Shown in pieces: positions 1-6,298 of a DNA stretch of 17,661 nucleotides. The stretch comes from Candidatus Poseidoniaceae archaeon (GTDB lineage Archaea > Thermoplasmatota > Poseidoniia > Poseidoniales > Poseidoniaceae). The stretch is taken from NCBI GenBank assembly GCA_022424925.1, contig JAKMGM010000046.1, positions 1 through 17,661 of the forward strand. The letters are read 5' to 3'. The notes under the pieces were generated by a model, which worked only from the letters and a program-made list of their open reading frames with translations, was not told the DNA's origin and searched no databases. How positions within the stretch are numbered: position 1 is the stretch's first letter; each line of letters starts with the position of its first letter. A program made the position numbers and the translations under genes.

Positions 1-2719
1 GTTCATCCTCGAGCCCTTGATTCTCCTCAAGGTATAGAGCACGTTCGGCTTCCTTCGCTTTGAGTTCTATAGAATCGCTGGCTACATTCGCTTGAAGGGT
101 GTCGATTCGTTCACTTCGATCGATAGCGTTGTTTGAGAGTAACTCTATCCGTCTGTTGACTTCCTGAACGCGGTTTTCAAGCAATGTCTGATGACTTGCA
201 TCCCCGTTGAGCGAAATTTCTGCCTGTGCCTTGGTACTTTCTGCTTCTATGCGTTTGACCTTAGCGGCATGCAACCTGTCTTTGAGATGAACTGGGCTTG
301 CCTCTTCGAGTAAATCTTGGGCTAAAGTGCGTGCTTCCTCAAATCCAGAAAGTTGGAGTTGAGCTGCATCGAGCGCTCGGAGTTTCGCCGAACCTTCAAG
401 CCGTAAATCTGCGAGACGTTTTTCGATTGTCGCAACTTCACCAAGCGCATTGGTGTGATTCGCCTTAACCTGCTTGTGTTCGGCCCGCCATTCTTGAAAT
501 CGAACAGCGTGTTCTCCATCCGTCAACGAATTAATCTTCGAGCGAATTTCGACTTGTTTTCTGCGTGCATCTGCGAGTGCTCCGTTTACTGTTTCGGACA
601 TTAGACGGAAGCGTTCAACATCTGCGGAAAGAGACTCTACTTCGCTGGCGCCTTGTATGTTGCCTCCAAAATCAACTTTCGATCTGCGCTTTGAACCTCC
701 AACCATTGCGCCTCCAGCCTCAGTGACGTCACCTCGCAAAGTAACAAGACGAACGCCACCCATGTTTGCCCGGGCAGTGGACATGCTGTCGACAATCAAA
801 GTGTTACGAAGAACAAAGCGAACGGCAACATCGATACGGGGGTCATAGTCGAGAAGTTCACTTGCAAATCCAATAACTCCGGGCTTACGTGAAACCATCA
901 GAGCCTTGCCCGCAGCGCGAGATTGAGTGAGTTTGTTCAAGGGCAAAAAGGTCGCTCTTCCCGCCTTGTTTTGTGCCAACCATTGAATGGCTTTGGCAGC
1001 ATCTTCGTCACTGCCCACGACCACTGAAGTCATACCTCCGCCTACCGCAGTTGCCAAAGCATCTGTATGAGCTAAATCCCGAGGTTGACACAATTCAGCC
1101 ACGGTTCCGATGATACCATGCAACTCGCCACGGTCTCGAGCTGCGATTATTGCTGCAGCTCCGCCAGCCATTCCTTTGGAGCCACTCCTGTTCTCTAATT
1201 CGTTACGAGCAGTATTGAGTTTACGTTCTGTTTCTCGCAAACGGGCTTCAATGGCTTGAGATTCTTCAAGTAACTGCCCTTCTGAACGTTGTGCAATCAA
1301 CAATTCCCCTGCGAGTTGTTCGCGGTTTTGGTCAGGCGCATTCGCTCCAAGTTCTTCCCCAACTAGTTGTGATTCTCCAAGTGCAAGTCGTGCTGTTTCC
1401 GCAGCCTCCTGGGCATTGGATATTTGTTCATCCAACATCTCCGCTTGTGTAGCCACACGATTGACTTCTTCCTGCGCTGTATTGAGGGTCGCTGTTGCAG
1501 CTTCGACATCTGCCACGGCCTTAGAAAGGGCACGTGAGAGTTCAGCATTCGCAGTTCCAGATGATTCGAGTAAGGCTTGCACTTCAGATTCTTCATTTTT
1601 GGCTTCAGAGAGTGCTTTTTGAGAGTTCTCCAAGTCGATGCGTGCATCAACAAGACTTTGTTTGAACGCATCGAATGCTTCTTGAGCCTCTATCAGTGTT
1701 GAGCCCAACTCGGCCAACTCGGCCTTTTCTTCGAGGTCTTTTTCTTCGGCTTCATCAATTCTATCGGTGCTTGTTGCAATCTGAATCTGGAGTTGGTTAA
1801 TCGCACCAAGAAGGCCGTTTGAATCACCACCCATCAAATCTTCAATTTGTTTTTGCAGAGCGCCGATTTTGTCTTCAAGGCCGAGAAGTATTTTTGCTCC
1901 TTCTTTGACTTCAACTTCCAAATCGTTCGCTTCACCCTCAATACGGCTGCGTTCGTCAACCATGTACGCTCGCTCTGAAAGTTGACTCGCCAATTTTGAT
2001 TGTGCGGAAACAATGCGAGCCGTTTGGAGCTCTTTAACGAGGTCTTGAACCTTAAGAGCGAGATTCTTTTCTTTCGTGAGATCTTTCAGTCGGGCCTTTT
2101 GTTCCTCTTCAAGCAAACCAATGCGCTCAATATAGCCCTCTACCATTTCTTTTTGACGGTCAGCCTTGCGAATTTCATCGTCATACGAAGTAACGCCTGC
2201 TACACCATCCAACACTTTCCGTCGCTCTTTGGCCGTCATCTTGGCCAGCTTCGTAACGTCGCCTTGCAGGACGATATTGTAACCGTCAGGTCTGGCATTT
2301 GCTGCACCGAGCAAACGGTGAAATGTCTTCTGACTGCTTTCCTCGCCATCCAACAGATACGTTGTTACAATGTTGTTTGCCTTGGTCAGTCGCACGGCAC
2401 GCGTCATTCGAACTTCATCCTGTTCAAGAGGGAGGCGGCGACGACCGTTTGACAAAAGAGGATTCGCAAAAACGAGCGTAACTTCACATGAACGAGCGGG
2501 TTTGGAATTTTTACCTCCGTTGAAAATCAAGTCTTTCGCATTTTGAGCTCGAATGACCTTATTGCTGCGAGGCCCAAGTACGAATTGGATAGCGTCACCG
2601 CAGTTTGATTTTCCCGAGCCGTTCGGGCCGGTAATGGCTGTGAAACCTCGGTCGAGAGGAACGGTAATTTCACCCTTGAACGATTTGAAGTTTGAAATTT
2701 CCAGTGCTTGAAGATACAT
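1..2719 (-). CDS. smc: Chromosome segregation protein SMC (N-terminal ~906 residues; C-terminus off the left edge)
   Basis: This is the ring-forming ATPase of the prokaryotic condensin, which compacts and helps segregate the chromosome. The frame is open from ATG at 2719 to the window edge. Residues 31-39 are the Walker A loop (GPNGSGKSN), and around residues 145-175 comes the segment YNIVLQGDVTKLAKM followed by TAKERRKVLDGVAG, typical of archaeal and bacterial SMC rather than Rad50. A long Glu/Lys/Ala-rich coiled coil fills about 180-515. A globular hinge follows at about 520-675, with glycine-rich motifs such as GDVTEAGGAMVGGS at its end. The second coiled coil then runs off the edge, so signature motif, Walker B and D-loop are not visible. 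The start is supported by a GAGGG ribosome binding site six bases upstream. Any scpA/scpB neighbours would be outside the window. The identification is secure; what is missing is only the C-terminal quarter. Confidence 0.97.
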   Translation of the reverse strand, partial: MYLQALEISNFKSFKGEITVPLDRGFTAITGPNGSGKSNCGDAIQFVLGPRSNKVIRAQNAKDLIFNGGKNSKPARSCEVTLVFANPLLSNGRRRLPLEQDEVRMTRAVRLTKANNIVTTYLLDGEESSQKTFHRLLGAANARPDGYNIVLQGDVTKLAKMTAKERRKVLDGVAGVTSYDDEIRKADRQKEMVEGYIERIGLLEEEQKARLKDLTKEKNLALKVQDLVKELQTARIVSAQSKLASQLSERAYMVDERSRIEGEANDLEVEVKEGAKILLGLEDKIGALQKQIEDLMGGDSNGLLGAINQLQIQIATSTDRIDEAEEKDLEEKAELAELGSTLIEAQEAFDAFKQSLVDARIDLENSQKALSEAKNEESEVQALLESSGTANAELSRALSKAVADVEAATATLNTAQEEVNRVATQAEMLDEQISNAQEAAETARLALGESQLVGEELGANAPDQNREQLAGELLIAQRSEGQLLEESQAIEARLRETERKLNTARNELENRSGSKGMAGGAAAIIAARDRGELHGIIGTVAELCQPRDLAHTDALATAVGGGMTSVVVGSDEDAAKAIQWLAQNKAGRATFLPLNKLTQSRAAGKALMVSRKPGVIGFASELLDYDPRIDVAVRFVLRNTLIVDSMSTARANMGGVRLVTLRGDVTEAGGAMVGGSKRRSKVDFGGNIQGASEVESLSADVERFRLMSETVNGALADARRKQVEIRSKINSLTDGEHAVRFQEWRAEHKQVKANHTNALGEVATIEKRLADLRLEGSAKLRALDAAQLQLSGFEEARTLAQDLLEEASPVHLKDRLHAAKVKRIEAESTKAQAEISLNGDASHQTLLENRVQEVNRRIELLSNNAIDRSERIDTLQANVASDSIELKAKEAERALYLEENQGLEDE

Positions 2720-2877
2720 CCCTATCCCTCTAATCGAAGTTCTTCGCTCCGACCTTATCCGCGATACCCATTCCCCACAGGTCTTAAACTGTCCGAAGAA
2801 AGTGGGGCAGTCACGCGGTTTTCGAAACAGTTAACAAAAAGCCACAAGGTTCTGAATTGGAACAAAAAATGACACAT
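2720..2877 (-). promoter_or_regulatory. Intergenic leader of smc with candidate TATA element and a dyad
   Basis: This 158-base gap between the upstream membrane-protein gene and smc has no coding frame of its own. On the minus strand the smc leader contains AGTTTAAGAC (2781-2790), a possible archaeal TATA-like box about 65-70 bases before the smc ATG. That would give a leader of about 40 bases. The element lies inside a dyad, CCCCAC at 2773-2778 and GTGGGG at 2802-2807. A tiny CGAAG-TT-CTTCG hairpin lies at 2735-2746, close to the ribosome binding site. All of these are short matches and none is proven; the evidence is only position and base composition. Confidence 0.3.
2836..2869 (-). terminator. 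Candidate T-rich archaeal terminator after the membrane-protein gene
   Basis: On the minus strand, 8 bases after the TGA stop of the zinc-ribbon membrane protein, there is a run of six T (2864-2869), then a second run of five T (2836-2840). Archaeal RNA polymerase terminates at oligo-T tracts without needing a hairpin, so these are plausible end points separating this gene from smc. I see no strong stem-loop here. Confidence 0.4.
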
Positions 2878-3657
2878 TCACAATGTCCCAGTATTGCCAC
2901 ATTCTGTGCAACCGCCACCCTTGCAATACGGGCAAGTTGCGAGCACTTTAATCGAGCTTGATGTGGTTCTTCGCATGTGCAACTGTGCATCTCTATTGAG
3001 TAAACGCGAACGGGATATTCGTTGTGATGCACCGCTACGCGAACCCAGTGACATTTTTACTGAACCAAAAGTCCCGCGAAACGTATCTGCCAGGTTTCTT
3101 CTTTTGTCCAAGCGATTTCGGGCCTGTTCTACACCCTCTGACTCCCAATATTTTGGACCACCCATCATGAGTGCACCGACGGTAGCAATGATGCATTGGA
3201 TAAGAAATGGGGAAACCGCAATGGGACTTAGTTCAGACAATCCTTCCGAACTTGCAGCCACTGGTAAAAATTCAAGACGGTCAAGAATAGCGAGACTGAA
3301 GAGAACCGCCCCCGCTGCGAAAAACACGTGATAACGGCGATCGCTTCGACGACCAACCTTGGTGAATCCTATCCTACCATAGAGCAGCACAAACAAACCA
3401 AGAACAAGAAACAGAATGTCAATCCCATCCCAAACCCCAACGGCTTCGAGGCAGTACGATTGGTCCCCACTGGCAATGTCAGCCTCGATTGTAGGTATGG
3501 AGCAATGCGGTTCGAACATTCGAGTGAAAATGAGTTTTGATGCTGAAGCGCCTTGAATAAGACGAGGAGCCAACATCCCAAGGCCGGCATTAGCAATCGA
3601 GAATCCAGCAAGTGAGAGCCCAAACAGGATGCCCACCACGTCCCGAGCACTCGCCAT
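2878..3657 (-). CDS. Hypothetical four-helix membrane protein with C-terminal zinc ribbon
   Basis: I do not recognise this 259-residue family. Four hydrophobic segments lie at about residues 6-28, 77-97, 109-127 and 148-165. The loop between the first two holds Cys51 and Cys68, which could form a disulfide if it is outside the cell. After helix 4 comes a basic, Arg/Ser-rich tail of about 70 residues, ending in CPYC-KGGG-CTEC (Cys242, 245, 250, 253) six residues from the C-terminus. This is a compact zinc-ribbon or zinc-knuckle pattern. With an even number of helices the tail would sit in the cytoplasm, where a zinc ribbon would be expected. I chose ATG 3657 because the hydrophobic segment starts right after it. 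The frame continues upstream to 3822, but that extension reads through the nadB start and looks non-coding. No ribosome binding site precedes 3657, so a leaderless transcript is possible. It lies upstream of smc on the same strand, 158 bases away, and is divergent from nadB. Confidence 0.8.
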   Translation of the reverse strand: MASARDVVGILFGLSLAGFSIANAGLGMLAPRLIQGASASKLIFTRMFEPHCSIPTIEADIASGDQSYCLEAVGVWDGIDILFLVLGLFVLLYGRIGFTKVGRRSDRRYHVFFAAGAVLFSLAILDRLEFLPVAASSEGLSELSPIAVSPFLIQCIIATVGALMMGGPKYWESEGVEQARNRLDKRRNLADTFRGTFGSVKMSLGSRSGASQRISRSRLLNRDAQLHMRRTTSSSIKVLATCPYCKGGGCTECGNTGTL

Positions 3658-3747
3658 AATTGATGTAATGCAGGGATGAACATAGCCGTTTCGCTGCCGA
3701 TGGGGTGAAATGTGGCAGCATGTACCGTTCAACAAGGAAGGGCGGAA
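3658..3747. promoter_or_regulatory. Divergent promoter region between the membrane-protein gene and nadB, with an inverted repeat
   Basis: Both genes start outward from this 90-base gap, so it should carry both promoters. I see no convincing TATA box on either strand. It does contain a perfect six-base inverted repeat, GCTGCC at 3693-3698 and GGCAGC at 3714-3719, whose half-sites are centred 21 bases apart, i.e. two DNA turns. That is the geometry of a dimeric repressor site, but a six-base match in this length can occur by chance. Confidence 0.4.
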
Positions 3748-5376
3748 ATGGCGAAGATAGTCATCATCGGAAGCGGTATTGCTGGCTTGTTTGCGGCATT
3801 GCGGTTGGCGGACGCAGATCATTCAGTCACCGTTGTAACCAAACAACGCCCTATCGATTCTTCAACCAACTGGGCGCAAGGAGGAATTGCCGCAATTTTG
3901 GACAAAACCGACGGCAAAGGCATTGAATCTCACATCGAGGACACGCTGGCAAGCGGCGATGGTTTGTGTAATGTTGACGTAGTGAGGCGGGTGATTGAAG
4001 AGGCAGGTGAACGGATTCGTGATTTACTCAACATCGGCGTCAATTTTGAAACAGATGCAACAGGAAGATTCCACCTGGCCAAGGAAGGGGGGCACTCTCA
4101 TAGGCGTATTCTTCACGCAAAGGATGCAACAGGAAAAGAAATTGAACGCGCCTTGAACGATGCAGCAAGCGCCCATCCCCAAATCACACTCAAACCGAAT
4201 ACACTGGCAATGGACCTTATACAACGTGAGCACGGAAATCCCGAAGCAGGAGTTGCCGGAGTTTGGTGCCTCGACCAAGAAAAAAATGTTGTCTTTACCG
4301 AACCAGCGGATATATTGATGCTGGCAACTGGAGGTGTTGGGCAACTGTGGTCACAAACAACGAATCCACCCGTAGCGACAGGCGACGGGTTAGCAATGGC
4401 CTACCGTGCGGGTGCCGATGTGCAAGATATGGCCTTCATACAATTCCATCCAACTGCGTTAGCACTCCATTCAGATCGGCCATTTCTCATCACTGAAGCA
4501 GTACGAGGTGAAGGAGGGGTTATTTTAGACGATGATGGATTGGAAACATGGCATGCAGATTGTGAAACTGCTGGTGTCGGGAAGACCATTTCGCCTGGCC
4601 CTTATTCATTTACGCTCAAGCACTCACCTCTCGGTTCAATGGCAACACGGGATATTGTCGCACGCGCCATCGACCAGCGATTGAAACAAACCGGCAAAAA
4701 TCACGTCTATCTTGTTACGTCGCATTTAGACCAAGAACACCTCAAAAACCATTTTCCAACGATTCAAAAACGACTCGATCGGCACGGATTGGTTCTGGGA
4801 AGGGACGCCTTGCCCGTTTCGCCAGCAGCACATTACATCGTTGGCGGATTGGCTGTCGACGAATTTGGACGGCCACGAAGTCGAACATCTGGCGAACCAA
4901 TACCCGCCTTGTACGCCATTGGTGAAGTAGCATGCACGGGTATGCATGGAGCAAACAGACTCGCCTCGAACAGTCTTTTGGAAGCGGTTGTTTACGCTGC
5001 TCGAGCGGCTGATCATATTTTGGCAACACCTTTGTCCACGAATGAAACGGCCTTATCGGAATGGCGTGCTGACGGCCTTGAACACCTCACCGAACACGTA
5101 TCCGTTGCCAACGACCGTGAGGCTCTGACCAAAACCATGTCCAGAGAGGTAGGGATTGTACGTCGATTCAACCGGCTCCACCGAGCAAAACGCCGCTTGA
5201 ACCTGCTGTCTCAAGAAGTAGATTTCATCTGGAGAAGTGCCTTACCGTCCCGCGAAATTGTAGAACTACGTAACCTCATTCTGGTCGGCGAACTGGTCAC
5301 CAAGGATGCTCTTTCACGCAACGAGAACAAAGGACTTCACTTCAATTCGGACCTTGCTGTTGATGAAGAGCCGTAA
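3748..5376 (+). CDS. nadB: L-aspartate oxidase
   Basis: A flavoprotein of 542 residues that oxidises L-aspartate to iminoaspartate, the first step of de novo NAD synthesis (NadA and NadC would complete quinolinate and nicotinate mononucleotide). The N-terminal Rossmann FAD loop is GSGIAG at residues 8-13, followed by the family motif STNWAQGGIAA (39-49). Active-site motifs of the succinate dehydrogenase/fumarate reductase flavoprotein family follow: QFHPTA (232-237), TEAVRGEGG (249-257), Arg301 in ATRDIVARAI, and His362 in AHYIVGG. The FAD-binding GMHGANRLASNSLLE is at 398-412. The C-terminal helical domain ends with the family-like SRNENKGLHF, so the protein is complete. ATG 3748 is preferred over the in-frame ATG 3712 because the FAD loop then starts at residue 8 as usual and a purine-rich GGAAGGGCGG lies just upstream. 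No nadA or nadC is present nearby. It is the only plus-strand gene and overlaps the 3' end of panE. Confidence 0.96.
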   Translation: MAKIVIIGSGIAGLFAALRLADADHSVTVVTKQRPIDSSTNWAQGGIAAILDKTDGKGIESHIEDTLASGDGLCNVDVVRRVIEEAGERIRDLLNIGVNFETDATGRFHLAKEGGHSHRRILHAKDATGKEIERALNDAASAHPQITLKPNTLAMDLIQREHGNPEAGVAGVWCLDQEKNVVFTEPADILMLATGGVGQLWSQTTNPPVATGDGLAMAYRAGADVQDMAFIQFHPTALALHSDRPFLITEAVRGEGGVILDDDGLETWHADCETAGVGKTISPGPYSFTLKHSPLGSMATRDIVARAIDQRLKQTGKNHVYLVTSHLDQEHLKNHFPTIQKRLDRHGLVLGRDALPVSPAAHYIVGGLAVDEFGRPRSRTSGEPIPALYAIGEVACTGMHGANRLASNSLLEAVVYAARAADHILATPLSTNETALSEWRADGLEHLTEHVSVANDREALTKTMSREVGIVRRFNRLHRAKRRLNLLSQEVDFIWRSALPSREIVELRNLILVGELVTKDALSRNENKGLHFNSDLAVDEEP

Positions 5377-6289
5377 CCATCGCCGAAAGCATTTGGTTCA
5401 ACGGCGTTGCAATTCCTGCTCGCTCACCGCGCTCAACGATGGCTTGGTTGAGGACAGATATTTCGGTCATTCGACCGTTTCTTAAATCCTGTAACATACT
5501 GCACAGGTTGCTCGAAGTGGCCGTTAACACCTGACGAAGTTGGTGTTCTAAATGTTCATCTGAGGGGAGGTTTACTCGTTCTTGGCGGGCAACAGATGCC
5601 CCTTCAAGCATTGTAGAAAAAGCGGCAGAAAACAAATCCGGTTTGAGCAGTTCACCGTTTTCCACTCCTGCCAAGGCCGCAATTGGATTTATAGCGATAT
5701 TGAGGAGGACTTTTCTCCAAACCGTCCCAGTGCCGTCTGAAGACCATGTGGGCGAGAGTCCAGCGGATTCCAAAGCATCGAGTAAAGGTTGAGCATCGTC
5801 CTGCCCAGGACCTCCTGGGAGTGCACCAAGTACAGTTTCGCCTCGGCCTGCCCAATGAACAACGCCCGCAGAAGGTCGCCAAGCTCCGTGCGTGGAAGTT
5901 GCTGCAAAAACCCTGTGTGGACCCAACACATGTCGACATGTTTCGGCATGCCCCAAACCATTACTAAGGCTCAATGCAAACCCTGTCGGTGATAAAAGCT
6001 GACTTGACAACTTCGCTAATTCGAGGGTCTGTCCTGCTTTTCCAGTGAGCAATACATAATCCATTGAACCAACGGCCACCGGGGGCAAACCAACTTCATC
6101 CAAAGAAAAAAAGGCTTCTGAATTCGATACGAAAGCATCGATCTCGCCCTCAATATGAAGCCCCTCTGCAGCCATATGGGCTCCGTGCAAGCCACGCCCA
6201 TGTACGAACAAATCCACATTCGAAACGCGTGATAGCAATGCGGCATACAATGAGCCAAGAGAACCAGAACCAAGAATGGCGACCCGCAT
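5342..6289 (-). CDS. panE: 2-dehydropantoate 2-reductase (ketopantoate reductase)
   Basis: This 315-residue protein reduces ketopantoate to pantoate with NAD(P)H, a step on the route to pantothenate and coenzyme A. The dinucleotide loop GSGSLG is at residues 7-12, Lys84 sits in a TGKAGQT motif matching the family's VKxxQT region, and SNGLG (109-113) matches the QNGLG motif. The catalytic lysine is Lys193 in WRKVLLNIAINP, with Asn197 and Asn201 following, and NGEL at 211-214. In the C-terminal helical domain, Glu276 in RMTEISVLN matches the catalytic glutamate, and TPLN comes near the end. ATG 6289 has a GAGGTG ribosome binding site. That site is fused to the TGA stop of the upstream protease-like gene, 9 bases away, so the two are probably co-transcribed. 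Its last 35 bases overlap the end of nadB on the other strand. Related family members acting on other 2-keto acids exist, so substrate is likely rather than certain. Confidence 0.9.
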   Translation of the reverse strand: MRVAILGSGSLGSLYAALLSRVSNVDLFVHGRGLHGAHMAAEGLHIEGEIDAFVSNSEAFFSLDEVGLPPVAVGSMDYVLLTGKAGQTLELAKLSSQLLSPTGFALSLSNGLGHAETCRHVLGPHRVFAATSTHGAWRPSAGVVHWAGRGETVLGALPGGPGQDDAQPLLDALESAGLSPTWSSDGTGTVWRKVLLNIAINPIAALAGVENGELLKPDLFSAAFSTMLEGASVARQERVNLPSDEHLEHQLRQVLTATSSNLCSMLQDLRNGRMTEISVLNQAIVERGERAGIATPLNQMLSAMVTALHQQQGPN

Positions 6290-6298
6290 CGAAGCACC

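Noticed and set aside
2000..2452. A 150-codon open frame on the plus strand
   Set aside because: It is antisense to the well-supported SMC coding sequence, and its translation has no recognisable motif and Cys/Phe-rich composition typical of a shadow frame.
1..2719. Rad50 as an alternative identity for the left-edge gene
   Set aside because: There is a large globular SMC hinge rather than a CxxC zinc hook, and the VLQGDVTK segment is SMC-type.
2894..3331. A 145-codon open frame on the plus strand
   Set aside because: It lies opposite the zinc-ribbon membrane protein, whose helices and CxxC motifs are far more protein-like; no ribosome binding site or domain is visible.
3658..3822. N-terminal extension of the membrane protein to ATG 3822
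   Set aside because: The added 55 residues read antisense through the nadB start and FAD loop, are Cys/His/Arg-rich and unlike a membrane protein start; ATG 3657 leads directly into the first helix.
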